From: Phellopilus nigrolimitatus
Taxonomy: Eukaryota; Basidiomycota; Agaricomycetes; Hymenochaetales; Hymenochaetaceae
Direction: 5' to 3'
DNA: 64,000 bases
Assembly (NCBI GenBank): GCA_021029095.1
Contig: JAJOHG010000015.1
Span: 124,001-188,000, forward strand
Shown: piece by piece, positions 1 through 12,150 of the stretch
Layout: every line of letters starts with the position of its first letter
Position numbering within the stretch: position 1 is the first letter of the stretch
The notes under the pieces: generated by a model
Seen by the model: only the letters and a program-made list of their open reading frames with translations
Database searches by the model: none
What the model was told of the DNA's origin: nothing
Made by a program: the position numbers and the translations under genes

Positions 1-2903
1 AGCCAAAATAAAGCACCTGGTCCACTTAGAAACCTCTGGACCAGATTCTGAACTGCCAGATTCCCTACAAAGTCAAGGTCTAATGTGGAAATGTGGTCCA
101 TCCAGTACAAACAGCTGTGCTGCAGGGCCTGAGGAATACATCTGGAAACTCTGTCTGCAAGATCTGGAACAGCACTGTTTGGAAGAGATGAAGTCTCTAA
201 TTGACAGATGTTAAACTTGAGCCCAGAAAGCATGATCTGCAGGCATTCCATGGCAATGTTGGCCTTAAGCAGTGCAGGATCAATCCAGAATTGTGGAGAA
301 TGCAGTTCTTGGCCAATTAAGTCAAGGAAGGAAGGATGGTAAACCTGTATTGAACCATCTGCACTGTTTTCATACAGCACAGGATATAGATTGGATATGG
401 TTGTTTTCAAGTCTGACTGGCCAATATGCCCACCTTCAGGCAGACTAGGCAAGAAATCTATAAGTGCTGAGATAGGGAGTGGCCCAATCCTTGATGCCAC
501 AAAAATTGTGCATATAATACACTGAATTACTGACAAAGCCTCCAGGTCACCCCTACAAGCTGCATGTACCTTGGAGGCATAGAAGCCATTGAGCTCTGCT
601 TCCGGGCTGCCACCATGCTCCCCTAGAAGTTTTCTCACTTCTGCAAGTGTATCTGGTTTATCTGCATCATATTTGAAGATAGACTTGATCCAAGAAAAGC
701 AGCCCAGAGTTTTCAGGGCTTTGGCAGCAATGATTTCCACCTCCTCCTTTTTAAGCAAAGGACTGGAATAGTGAACTGGCAGCTTCTTTGCACAGAAGTT
801 TGTGTAGGCCAATACAGCTTTCCGCACATCAGCAACACCAGCATGGATGTTTACATCCTGGCATTTGATAGTATGACTCTGTGTCAAAGCCTGTTGAATC
901 TCCAAACAGTGTCTACTGGTGATAAACACCTTGAGCCAAGGAGCAGCATCTGCTATCTTTATCTAGAACTGAATTAATTCAGCTCTGGATTCCACTGAGT
1001 CACCACATTCATCCAGAGCATCAACAACAATTATCAAGGGTTTTGGAGGGAGTTCTGTGGGCCCTCCTAGAGACATGAGGGGATCCATGATGAGCTGATT
1101 GAACTGCCACTTTAAACCCTTTGCAAGTCCCATCTCATCACGAGCTTGCAAAGCAGAAAGGACTTTTGTGCGATATACACCATGCCATAAAGACAGCTGG
1201 TAAGCAAGGGTAGGGATGAGCCTGAGAGGGTCACAACACTCTGGGTCATCCCTCTGACAGAAAAAGCAACCTAAAAGGAGTTTCTGGGCATGAAATATAC
1301 CAGCAACAGAATTTGCAACAGCACTCTTTCCAGAGCCTGCAAACCCATGAAGCCAGAAGAGTTTAGAGTCAGAGCTAGCCCAGCATTTGACCTGCTCAAG
1401 TAGCTCCTGTCTAGTTCCTTCTATGCAAGTCTCTGAGTCCTCTATACTGTGGTAGGCTTTCATTGCAGGATGCAATTCCTTAAGCACAGATGTTCTGTGT
1501 GTTTCTCTAGAGCATTCAAATTAATATCAATATTTGGATGAACTAAAAATTTGGAATGAACCTGTCCTGATAGCAGCATTCCATATCTCTGCTTTGACAC
1601 ACCAGTCATAATGATCTTTCAGCCTCCTCAATTCATTTTTCCGGGATTCAACCTCATTTTGGTAGTCAGAGAGCATTTCTCCTATTAAAATCGTCAGAAA
1701 CTTTCATAGATAAAATCTGTGTTTTTACCAAGAAACCCTTGTGAAGAATACTTGTTGATACAAGAAACAATCTGTTCAAAAGCCACAAGCATATCTTTAA
1801 TTGTTTGCCTTGTGTTTTTATGTGCCACAAGACCAGGTGTGAGTTCTTGAGCAAAAGGCAAGAAGCTTGTCAAGTCTTTCACAAGCTCAGTGGCGGCTTC
1901 ATGCACCTCCTTCTGCAGCTTGCATCTCTGCATAGACAGGGAAATGAGTCTTCAATCATGATCATTCTCCTTGACAGTACCTCGTATAAGACATTGATGA
2001 CTGTAATGGCTGCACTGGCGGCGGGATGCAGCTGCAACAATTTCAGCTTAGCTTTAAACGCTAACCATACTACGGAATTCTAACTTACATCTTTCACTCC
2101 ATCACCGAGTTTCATAAGCAAGGCTATAGCTTCACTGGATTTTCCCAGACTGTCGAGCAGTACTTTTTTATTGCCAAGTTGACGATCTGCTTCCTTGATA
2201 ATAAGCTTGACAAATTCGTCGGTCTCAGAAGGTAGATGTCAGCTTGTTCGTCATGAATGGAGTACTATGTGCTCACAGGTGTCGCAGGAATACAAGTCAA
2301 TGTAACGGAGAGCCCCTTTGAGCCTAAATGCACGATTTGAGTATAATAATTGCTTAACATAGGCATGATAATATGATCGATAAGAAAGTATAGACGGATC
2401 GTTCGTACCTTCCACGGAGAACGATTGTTTCCCAACAATATCAGCGGCCTTGATGCTAACTTCTGCAAATAACGTCTTGTAGAAATGCTGCCTGACGGAA
2501 ACACTAATTTCTGCGGTGGACGAGACCGAACTGGCAGGATAAAGAAATCATCGAATGCACCACATCGAAACAGACGTTAGACTCACAATGTGTCCTTCAG
2601 TTTCCAATCCACTGCGTCGTTCTTGCCGAACTGGGGTGACTTATACTCCTTGCTGTCAGCTTTGAGTTTGAGAGAAATATGGTTCTTGGGACGCCCGTCT
2701 TTGAAAAGAACTTCGATTTCTGTACAACAACAGCTGCGTTTCAACACTCATACAAAGCGGTCTAAGAAGACCAGCCGCACCTTTCAAGTGCACGAAACTA
2801 TGAGCAGGGATACAGACACGATGAGTTCGCGCTCGCAAGCATGCTGTGTAATCGCTCACAGGCCATTATTATTGCGTCTCACAATATCCAAAGATTGAGA
2901 CAT
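1..2903 (-). pseudogene. Decayed C2-like/NACHT NLR gene, cut by the left edge
   Basis: Paralogue of the intact NLR at 39,935-45,355, with the same exon order. The start ATG (2903-2901) lies behind a 5' leader almost identical to the other copy. The C2-like exons, the helical linker exons, and a NACHT exon with P-loop GFAGSGKSAVA and Walker B VVDALDEC are all recognisable. At least three lesions are visible against the intact copy: a frame change early in exon 2 (about 2750-2700), a one-base deletion at the start of the NACHT exon (about 1480), and an in-frame TAG at 963-965 just after Walker B. Beyond the stop the frame stays open and similar to the paralogue to base 1, so WD40 repeats may lie outside the window. 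The family acts in STAND-type recognition and incompatibility; this copy is probably non-functional. CpG is nearly absent from 1 to about 1,980 (seven by eye) but normal upstream. Confidence 0.8.
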
Positions 2904-4533
2904 GACGATGTCGAAGATGCAGGAAAAGCTGAGATATCAGGTAGACTTGATGTTTGAGACGATGGTGGTCAGGTTCAAGTCGCGAAAGGCACCCATCGAT
3001 GATGGACGTCCTCGTGTTCGATCGGTATTCCACATTAGGAACAGTAACTTAATTTCGTTTTTCATTTTTAAAAATAATTCTAATTCATTCTTCCAACTAA
3101 CGCAATGTTCGGATTCACATTGCTTTAACATGGGGATTTATTTGCCCTTCTCTCGTGAGACTATAACTAGATACAGAAAACCGACGAGTTAAGAACGGGC
3201 GCGGCGACGAATGCCTGACAAACGTTGAAACGTAACAGATGTGCAGACATACTGTTCTCGAGAACCGTGTGCCGTCAAACCGATGACGCTGAATCCGTGA
3301 AAATGGTAAATCCAAACTCGCCTGTACGTCTCTATTCCAAATGTTCACATGTGCGCTAGGGTGCTCATGAGGACAGGGCGATAGAGTTCAGCGATTCGGC
3401 TCTGATGGGATCCTGATCAGGAGCGATATTGAGTTCGTTTCGTGACCTGCGTGGATATGAAAGTGCCCCGGGTGGTGACTGAAAGACGGCCATTATAGAA
3501 AGCGTTCAGCAGACAGCAGCTACGTGGATATTCGCAGTAAATGCGGGTAATGTGAGTCTTAGACACGAACGAAATGATCCGAGCAATCATCTGGACGAGC
3601 ATGGGGAACGACAGATGGCGAAGTCAAGTCGGTGAATGTAAAGTGCACCTGCATTAGATGGCTCCTTACAAGGTTTTGTCCGTTGCGATGATGTCGTACG
3701 ATTATTTCTTGACGCTGGTTCGAAGGTTCGGAGTGAACAGCAGCAAAACGTTCTGGTAGGCCAAGTATGTGAGAATCGATTATAAGGACACTTGGATTAT
3801 TGCCGCGGCCGCTACAACCTCGACATCATGAGCGCTTCGTCGAAGTAAGCTAGAATAAATTCGTCAGGCGGCGAATGTCTTCCTCTCGTTGCGCGCATGC
3901 AGACGGAGCTTCTTCAGAACGGATGAGTGATCCTAGCGGTCAGAAACACACTGATTCTACGTCGATCAATAGTAGATATTCCCAATCCCTTTCGTCGAGG
4001 AGCTAAAGGACTGAATTCAGATGAACAGGAAGAACGTGTGATGCGAAACACAGCAGAAACGCACCTTGTCGTACTCCTTGACCTCTGCCTCCGGAAGTGC
4101 GATGACGCCCTTCCACGCAAACGACTCATCTAATATGCAGTAAGTGCACTTAGAGGCGCGGAGGCAAGTCAGTTGGCGGGCGCATTGTCTTCTCGTGCTC
4201 AGCCACCAGTGGTCATTGAGAAATGGAGCTTGACGAGAACTTGCAACGCGATTGACAAAGTAAGTTGTAAGAAACTTCATTGGAAGTCACAAAAGGACAT
4301 TCTATTTCAGCGCTAGCCATTGATGTTTGCACGTCTTTGAAGCGACGAGCTTGTTGATTATCGTCTTTGTCGTCGTACGTTGTTGAGCAAGGGCAACCCC
4401 GTTTTGGGAAGTCAGCGCCTCGCCGGGTCAAGACGCCTTCGAGTCGCCTCGTTACGCTCTGCTACAACCTGACCTCAAACCTCCATCATCTTGCAGTGCT
4501 TGTCATTTCGTGTCTCTGAGAAATTTGTGAAAA
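2904..4533. other. Intergenic stretch without a supported gene
   Basis: The first 80 or so bases next to the NLR pseudogene match the 5' leader of the intact NLR copy (39,850-39,934). The rest holds only short unsupported reading frames on both strands. A minus-strand frame at 4017-4280 looks mildly protein-like but has no recognisable family and no clear splice partners. The last part should contain the promoter of the ALY/REF gene. Confidence 0.5.
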
Positions 4534-5665
4534 ATGTCTCGTCTTTCTGGAGATCTAAATGCGCGTTCCAGGAAGCCATACGACGTACGTCTTTCGAGTG
4601 TCTCACGCGTGAAACAATGACACTAAACGACGGTATTTTATCTTCAACAGCGCCCTTCCCCCCGCGCAAGTGACGGTATGTGGGTGCATGACAAGGCGCC
4701 GCCCGTTGGAAAGCGTGCCTCTGTCACCGCGAACGGCGGTGCGAGGGCTGGTCTGCCCAACACCAAGCTTGTCGTCTCAGACTTGCATTACAATGTCACG
4801 GCAAAAGACCTGATTGTACGTCTATCGCATTCCTCTGGTGTTTCAAAAGAGTGTTCTAATATTTCTTCATGTGTTTCATAGGCCATTTTCGGACAAATTG
4901 GTACGCTTGTACGCGAGCCAGTCATCAAAGTACGGATCGCTGCGCTTGTGGCTTTTGAGCATGTCCTCTGAAGTTAAACGCTGAACCGACTCCACCTCTC
5001 CTTCGTTCGATGACCGTGTCACCGCACTCAGTATGACCGTAGTGGACGCTCGACCGGCGTTGCATTCGTGCACTACGAGACAGCTGCCGAGGCGACTAGG
5101 GCCAGGAATCAATTTAATGGGATCCTTGCGAAGGGTACATACTCATTTCGATCCTATATGATTTCCAATTTCTGTGTTCCGTCTACTAACCTTGATATAC
5201 TAATGCCGCATGTAGGTCAACCGATGGTCGTAGCATTTGACACATTTCGGCCTGCGAGACGTGCTGTCAGCGCGCCAAACACGTTGATTGATAGGATCTC
5301 GAAGCCTCCGCTGCTTGAAAGGTTGGCTTCGGACGCGCCCATCCCAGTTGCTCCGAGGAAATCTATTCAGACGTAGGTCACTTGTCTTTGAGTCGAGATT
5401 ATTTAGAGCGTTTTGCTCACTTATTCCCTTTAGCAACCCACCAAAAGGCCAGCCCGAAGCACCGAAAGGCCAGTCTAGCGGGGGCCCTATCCGAACTCGT
5501 AGACGTAGGGGAGGCCGGGGAGGCGAGAAAGTCAAGAAGGAGCCGAAGACGGTGGAGGATCTCGATAACGAGCTGGATGCGTTCATGGGAGACGATGACA
5601 CAAGCGAGCCCGCTGCGCCAGCGCCAGCGCCAGCGGTAGAGACGGACGTTGAGATGGCTACATGA
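4534..5665 (+). CDS. ALY/REF-type mRNA export adaptor (Yra1/Mlo3-like)
   Basis: Nuclear RNA-binding adaptor of the TREX pathway, expected to link spliced mRNA to the UAP56/Sub2 helicase and the Mex67 export receptor. Six exons join in frame: 4534-4584, 4651-4815, 4882-4929, 5032-5134, 5216-5372, 5434-5665, giving about 251 residues. One central RRM is visible, with RNP2-like LVVSDLHYNV and RNP1-like RSTGVAFVHYE. The C-terminal part is rich in Arg/Gly (RRRRGGRGG) and ends in TVEDLDNELDAFM, the conserved C-terminal box of REF proteins. The N-terminal box is shorter and less canonical than usual. The intron before exon 5 has a CTAAC branch motif. The start is the first ATG giving a continuous spliced frame. 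The family call is strong; direct orthology to Yra1 or Mlo3 is inference. Confidence 0.88.
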
Positions 5666-6123
5666 ATCTTAAATAGTCATTTTCCTGCCTTCCTTTGTCT
5701 TTTTTTCTTTTGTTTAATGTAATACCCCGTGGACATATTTTTTCTTCCTTATTTCTTTGCCTAGCCCTGTGACTATCTCTGGTTTTTGTGCGCCGTCTGC
5801 TGCCTTGTCGCAGTCTAAGATCCCACCTCTATACTGTAATTTCTGTGAACTTACGAAAAACCAGTCGCGCGCTGTCTGAGGCCGGAAAATGCCGCTTTGA
5901 TGATCTTTACGACTCTGGACCGTTGCTCGCAACTTGCCCTCCTCCCCCTCACTTATCGACTTTTCAACGTGAATCTGCCCTAGCACATCAAGCAAATCGA
6001 CCCACCTGGTCTCGACGCAACTTACGTCAAAACCTTTCTGCGTCCAAGAAATCGTTTCTACACCCGATAAACTCGAAGTAACCGAATCCCACCTACCGCG
6101 CTTCAAATTCACTGCAATCCAAC
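5666..6123. other. Intergenic region between the ALY/REF gene and DHH1
   Basis: About 460 bp holding the 3' UTR of the export adaptor (T-rich) and the promoter and leader of DHH1 (pyrimidine-rich stretches near 5940-5960). No gene is supported. Confidence 0.5.
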
Positions 6124-7888
6124 ATGTCTGCTGTAACAAGCCCGTCTGCATCGTCATCGTGAGTCCGTCTACAGAGATTTCGCGAAAGTCTGTTGAGAAA
6201 GCCGCATTTTAAGAACTGGGGTCAGCAATGGCCAGGACTGGAGGTCGGGTCTCCGCGCACCGCCAAAAGACGAGCGGCCCCAGACTGAAGATGTGACAGC
6301 AACGAAAGGCATCGAGTTCGAAGACATGTTTCTCCGCCGCGAGCTCCTCATGGGCATCTTCGAAGCCGGCTTCGAGCGGCCCTCGCCCATCCAGGAAGAA
6401 GCCATCCCCGTCGCGCTCACGAAGCGCGACATCCTCGCACGCGCGAAAAATGGGACGGGAAAAACCGCCGCGTTCGTCATCCCGACCCTGCAGCAGGTCG
6501 ACGTCAGCAAGAACAAGATCCAGGCGCTGCTCCTCGTGCCGACGCGCGAGCTCGCGCTGCAGACCGCGCAGGTGTGCAAGATCCTCGGCAAGCACCTCGG
6601 CGCGAATGTCATGGTCACGACGGGGGGGACGACGCTCAAGGACGACATCATCCGTCTGTCGGAGACCGTACACGTACTCGTCGGCACACCCGGGCGTATC
6701 CTCGACCTTGCGGGCAAGGGCGTCGCAGACCTTAGCGAGTGCCCCGTGTTTGTGATGGATGAGGCAGACAAGCTCCTCTCGCCCGAGTTCACGCCCGTGA
6801 TGGAGCAGCTCCTGTCATATCTCCCGGATACGCGCCAGGTCATGCTTTTTAGCGCGACATTTCCCATGATCGTCAAAGACTTCAAGGTGAGAACCGTCAG
6901 ACTTAGTGTATTTTCTCTTCTTACGGGTTTCGAATTGATAGGATAAGCACATGGACTCGCCCTACGAAATTAATCTTATGGATGAACTTACTTTACGTGG
7001 TGTGACGCAATACTACGCCTTTGTCGAAGAACGACAGAAGGTCCATTGTTTAAATACACTCTTCTCCAAGGTAAGCCGCACATGGCACTTCCCCCTGTAA
7101 ACTTGTTTCTCAAGAAAAAACGCGGCTAGCTCCAAATCAACCAATCTATCATCTTCTGCAACTCGACAAATCGTGTCGAGCTCCTCGCGAAAAAGGTGAC
7201 CGAGCTCGGTTACTCGTGCTTCTACTCACACGCGAAGATGCTGCAATCGCACCGCAACCGCGTGTTCCATGACTTCCGCAATGGCGTATGCCGTAACCTC
7301 GTCTGCTCTGACCTCCTCACGCGCGGCATCGACATCCAGGCCGTAAACGTCGTCATCAACTTCGACTTCCCCAAGAACAGCGAGACGTACCTCCACCGCA
7401 TCGGCCGTTCGGGACGCTTCGGCCACCTGGGTCTCGCGATCAACCTCATCACGTACGAGGACCGGTTCAACCTATACAAGATCGAACAGGAGCTTGGTAC
7501 AGAGATCGCGCCTATTCCTCAGCAGATCGACAGGAGCTTGTATGTTGCGCCGGGCTCGATGGACGAGCCTGCGGGCCAGGCGACGTTCCGCCAAGACGCT
7601 TCTCAGCAGCCGGCTCAGCCGCAGGCTCACCAACAACAGAACGGCCAAGCGCAACAGAAGCAGGGAGCCCGCCAGCAGCAGCAACAGCAGCAAGTCCTTT
7701 ACCAGAGCAACGGTCAACAGCAACAGCAACCGCGCACGGCACCGAACGGGCCGACGGTGGCACAGCTGCAGCAGCAGCAACAGCAGCAGTACGCGGCGAC
7801 CCGCAATCAGGCACAGTATCAGGCGTATGCGGCGGGCCCGGGGGTGGTCGCGCGCGGTGGCGGCGCGGCTCAGCCTGTTCGTCGATGA
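6124..7888 (+). CDS. DHH1: DEAD-box RNA helicase DHH1 (DDX6 family)
   Basis: Cytoplasmic helicase that promotes mRNA decapping and translational repression in P-bodies. Four exons join in frame: 6124-6158, 6226-6886, 6942-7070, 7130-7888, about 527 residues. The family signature [12 protein letters not shown] precedes the Q motif (FERPSPIQ). All helicase motifs are present: AKNGTGKT near residue 84, PTRELA, TPGR, DEAD near residue 190, SATF, RGID and HRIGRSGR. The C-terminal quarter is a low-complexity tail full of Gln runs with Ala and Pro, typical of fungal Dhh1 and linked to condensate formation. Exon 1 ends in phase 2, and the acceptor at 6221-6225 restores the conserved frame. A 21-base G run lies just downstream. 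An overlapping antisense frame is a shadow of the CAG-rich tail. Confidence 0.95.
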
Positions 7889-10533
7889 TTGATTGTGTGC
7901 TTTGCACGTTAACTTCTTGTCAGGGAGTGAGAGTGGGGGAGGGAGGCGGGGGGGGGGGGGGGGGGGGGTTAATCCTTGATACGACGCACTACCTTTCGAC
8001 ATCAGCAACTTTGGCTCGCACATGCACACGCGCCCGGGCAGCGGCTCGCCTTCCACATCTGCATCCACTCCGATCCCATACGTCCAATGCCAAACCTCGC
8101 GCTGCTTTTATATCCGTGTACTATCTAGCTTTAGGCCTCCTTTGCTGGGTGTTTGCGATTCCTTTCCACCACGATCCGACTCTATTTTATTTTGAACTAC
8201 GCTTCGTCCAATCCCGATTCCTCGACGTCACTATCACCAACGCCGTCCGCCCGACTACTCGATTCATTGCTTCCTTCTGACGGTTTCAAGCCGCCCCGTT
8301 CGCCCCCTCTTTCTTCTGCGCTGTTTGATTTGTGTCCTGGTTGTGGTGTTCGTAGTTAGAGCGTTGTCCTAGTAGCAATTCCAAGGATTCCTCCTCGATT
8401 AAAAAACGCACGATGGAAATTTTGGATTACAGCCTGGAACCTGAACGCTGTGCGACTAGGGTCAAACAATCAAGTCAAAAGTAAAAGAGAGACACCCAAG
8501 GAAAAAGAGTATTGCGTCGTCGAGGAAGCAGTAAGTTACGGGTTGGCGCAAGGAAACGGAGACTTGGCTACTAGTAGGCGGAGGTTGCCGACGGCTGACG
8601 GCAAAATCAGCCACAACTTAGCGTGGGACCTCTCATATGACAAAATTCGAGTTCGAGAAGGATATCATTCCAAACTGCACTCGCAAAAAAACGGCAGGTT
8701 GAGCAAAATAGGATACGCATTGAACGAGAGTTAGATCCCTAAGCTCCTTACATTCATGGCACAGACTCATCCACTTGTATCGATCTTCGAAATGATCGAG
8801 CTAATGTCTTTAGAGATGAAGCGGAGCCCATTAAGACTATGTTGCTGATGTTTCCTCCGAGCATCCCTCGCTCTCTCTTTGATGGTCTTTCTTCTACCAC
8901 CTTTGTATGGGTATCGCATGCTGGTGTGCGAAGAAGGGGCGACTAGAATGCGCTGCTAACTTTCTTGGCATGTATGTGCACGTCTTTCCTCCAAGGACTT
9001 ATAATCATCCCTTAATGCGCGTAAAAGTGAGAATAAAGTCTCGAGGTCCTTGAAGAGGTTTTTCCCGAGGTATTTTTTCGCCTGGACATTGAGACATTTT
9101 CATCATTCGAAACAGACTGGAATAAGGAGACTGAAAAGCTGCGGGTGACGATGTGGGCCTCTGAGAAACCGCCGGAATCGTAAGCATAAAAGGTGTGCGA
9201 TATGAAAGGTTCCATCATACTTGGTTCTATAGCACTGAAATCACGGGCGAAAGTCGCAAAGGGAAGTACAAATTCTGACTGTATGTCTCTTTCGGTTTCC
9301 GACAAAGCAGGGCAGTGACAGTATTGTTGTTAATGTCGCAATCGATAACAACTTTGAAAGAGCATTCACGTAGCTTCTTCCTTCCAGAGGAGTATTTCTG
9401 CGTACTGCGGTTCGGCTCAAGTCGTCCACCGGGCAGTCCGCAGACCACGCTTTCCCTTGCGGTGCCCATATCAGCTTTTAAGCTTGCTGAGGGACTTCTA
9501 GAGGCCTGTCCCATCCTTACTAACTCAGAAGGTCTCAAATGAGAAGCCATCTATATTCGACTATCTGTATTGATGCTGCGATACAAGCACAGTATGTCCT
9601 GAGGAAGTGTTTCGAATATAGCTAGTGCTCAGTGGTTAGTCGAAAAAAATGCTTGAAACGGGATTCAAGGTCGCACCACAACATTTGATAGCTTCGCTTT
9701 TGGTGACCACCACTAGCGTTGAATTCACTAGAGACTAAACTGTTCAGGGGCTTCTATGTGCCGGCTCTTCATGGAGGTGCGTCGGCTAAAGCATCAAATA
9801 AGGATAAGTATCAAAGTACTTGATATATTTTATTTCTACTCACGTTGTATAAGACGAGGTATGTGCCGCGAGAGGAACGAAGATGGGAAAGTAAAGTATG
9901 GGGCATCTCGGAATTGTCATTCTAGGCAGTACCGGCAAGCAGAGGTAAATAACACGCAATGCCGGTGGTCGGCATTGACGCGTTGAAGACTCCCATATTC
10001 CTCCCGATCACCAATCAGATTCAAATAAAACCATGACATTCCGGATCATACTAAGCATGTTCTCCGGAACTTTAGAAAAAAAATCTTGCGTCGCTCGTCG
10101 CAGTCGCAACCGTGGTCATCGCTTCAGAGTGCCTTCCAGTCAAGTTCTTTGAGTCTGGAAGAATCGGTCATTATCAGTATTTCAGATACGTTATGAGGAT
10201 ATGGTTCATGAATATCTTCTTGTGAAGCGGATTCATCGGGTACTTCGAACGTATCCCTGAGTTTTACACGATCCTTCTTGGTATCGTAGCTTCCGCTGAA
10301 TTTTATGAATCGCTCTAGCTCGAGTTTCCGGCTGTTAGGCTTACCACTTCCCAACTAGCGCGATACACTGAAGAGGTAAGCACAATCAATACAAGGAAAA
10401 AAATTCAAAAAGAATACAGAAAAGGAAATGAAACGTGTTTGTCGATCTGTCGCGTGAAAAAGACTCGGACGTCGCGGACAGTCTGAGGTCAGACTGGCGC
10501 CGCCATCTCCACAAAAAAGAAAAGGATATATGG
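7889..10533. other. Long gene-poor stretch between DHH1 and GT32
   Basis: About 2.6 kb. The left end is the DHH1 3' region with the poly-G tract, then a pyrimidine-rich zone (about 8000-8340) that could be a promoter. The rest, to 10,430, holds short frames on both strands with no recognisable family or splice pattern. The last 150 bases should contain the GT32 promoter and leader. A decayed gene cannot be excluded. Confidence 0.45.
7948..7968 (+). repeat. 21-base poly-G tract
   Basis: An uninterrupted run of 21 G sits 60 bases after the DHH1 stop, preceded by more G-rich sequence (7931-7946). It probably falls in the DHH1 3' UTR, where the transcript could form a G-quadruplex. Homopolymers this long are also prone to assembly length error. 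Confidence 0.9.
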
Positions 10534-12150
10534 ATGCATGAAGGACACACTCTTCACAGGTCTCCTCGTCGCGAAGCTTACCCGCGCGACGTCTCTGACA
10601 TCGTCGGCGAAAAAGACGGCCTCGCCGACGACCCGGACGACGACGCCGACGAGCTCGACGGTCAACCGCTATCTGCGTCGGCAAGCAGACTCGCAGCCGC
10701 GTTCGCCAGCCTGCTTTCGATGACCCGGCCGCGCGCTGGCTCCGTCCGTCTCCCACTGTACGAGACTCGCTCGCCGCGCCTGCGCATCGGCTCCCCACCC
10801 AAGGTGCGCAGAAAGCGTTCCTCGCTCCTCCACCAGATGAAATATTCCAGCCTCTGGCGTCCCCGGTCCCTTGGTCAGTGGGCGAAGCTGCTCGTCGCCA
10901 TCCTTGCCACCGCCCTCTTCGTCATCTACTGGTTCTGGGAGCCCCACGTCGAGATCACCTTCTACGCGCGCAGCTGGATTGCGAACGAGGTCCTCCCTGT
11001 CGAGCCCCTCGCCGGCTGCTTCGAGCCCTCGCGCCTCTCCCCCAAATACAACGTCACTCAGCTGCACGCACCGAAGCGCACCGAGCTCCAGGCTGGGCTC
11101 CCCCTGCGCCTTGGCATGGACTGCTACGACTTCGCGAGCACCGTCCAGCCCGCACCGCGCCGCGCGCCACTGCCCGGCGAGGCGCCGTTCGCACGCACCA
11201 ATTTCCACACCTACTGGCGCGCGGACCTCGTGCCCTTCGGCGAGCGTCAGGAGTGGATGGTCAAGTCCTTCTTCGCAACCCAGGACCTCGCGCGCTCGCG
11301 CCTCATCCTCTGGTCGAACGGCGATCTCCGCAGCAACGAGATGGTCCGCCGCTGGGCGCGGAAGTACCCCGACGCGTTCCAGCTCCGCATAGTCGACGTC
11401 GAGAGCCTCGCGAAGGGGACTGCGCTGGACGGGAGCGATTTACTTTACTCGAAGGACAGCATGGCTTGGGTGGACGGGGATCTGGTCAGGCTGCTCGTCA
11501 CCTGGGCATACGGGGGCGTCTGGATCGACATGGATTCGCTGTTGACCCGCGACCTGTCACCGTTGCTCGAGCACGAGTTCGTCACGCAATGGGACTGCTA
11601 CGGTCCGTCTCCCACCCCAGCACCGCCCTACATAAGCTCCCTGCTGACATGCGTCCCAGACAAAATCTACCAGCCCTTCAACGGCGCCGTCATGCACTTC
11701 ATGCAGCACTCGCCGTACCTCTGCGAGGCGTTCGAGATCATGGCGCGCTCGCCGCCTCCGCAGAGCGGGACGACCGAGTGGGGGTCGCTGCTCTACTTCA
11801 AGCTGTGGCGGCGCCTCGTCGCCGCGGGCGTCGCGCCGTTCCGCGTGCTGCCGTTCTGCTTTACGGATGGGCGCTCGTGCCGGCTCGACAACCGGCTGCC
11901 AGATCCGTTCGCGCGCGACCGCGGCGCGTGGGCCGCGGGCGCGCGCGGCATGCACGAGGGCGGCCCGCTCGACCAGGCGCTCGGCAAGGTCTTCTCCGTG
12001 CACCTGCACAACCAATGGCACAAGGCCTTCCCGCGCAACGGCTGGGTCGAGCGCCTGCTCCTCAAGCGGTACGACCGCGCGCTCGGCATCGAGTCCGCGC
12101 TACACCACCTCCCACGCGAGGAGCAACGTTTTCAAAAGGACGGCGACTGA
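10534..12150 (+). CDS. Glycosyltransferase family 32 protein, type II membrane
   Basis: Predicted Golgi sugar transferase of the DXD sugar-binding (Gly_transf_sug, GT32) type. A single exon codes for about 538 residues from the first in-frame ATG at 10534; the frame is open upstream to 10435 but has no earlier ATG. The N-terminal cytoplasmic part is acidic, then Ser/Arg-rich. One membrane span (LLVAILATALFVIYWFW) lies near residue 130. The lumenal catalytic part has the NFHTYWRADL region, LILWSNGDL, and the metal-binding motif GGVWIDMDSLL with DMD. A VHLHNQWHK block near the C-terminus fits the family. The donor and acceptor sugars cannot be told; mannose or galactose transfer to glycans is typical. 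The coding region is very GC-rich at third positions. An unseen upstream exon is possible. Confidence 0.85.
   Translation: MHEGHTLHRSPRREAYPRDVSDIVGEKDGLADDPDDDADELDGQPLSASASRLAAAFASLLSMTRPRAGSVRLPLYETRSPRLRIGSPPKVRRKRSSLLHQMKYSSLWRPRSLGQWAKLLVAILATALFVIYWFWEPHVEITFYARSWIANEVLPVEPLAGCFEPSRLSPKYNVTQLHAPKRTELQAGLPLRLGMDCYDFASTVQPAPRRAPLPGEAPFARTNFHTYWRADLVPFGERQEWMVKSFFATQDLARSRLILWSNGDLRSNEMVRRWARKYPDAFQLRIVDVESLAKGTALDGSDLLYSKDSMAWVDGDLVRLLVTWAYGGVWIDMDSLLTRDLSPLLEHEFVTQWDCYGPSPTPAPPYISSLLTCVPDKIYQPFNGAVMHFMQHSPYLCEAFEIMARSPPPQSGTTEWGSLLYFKLWRRLVAAGVAPFRVLPFCFTDGRSCRLDNRLPDPFARDRGAWAAGARGMHEGGPLDQALGKVFSVHLHNQWHKAFPRNGWVERLLLKRYDRALGIESALHHLPREEQRFQKDGD

Noticed and set aside
7472..8068. A Leu-rich antisense frame of 198 codons
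   Set aside because: It is the complement of the CAG-rich DHH1 tail and ends in the poly-G tract.
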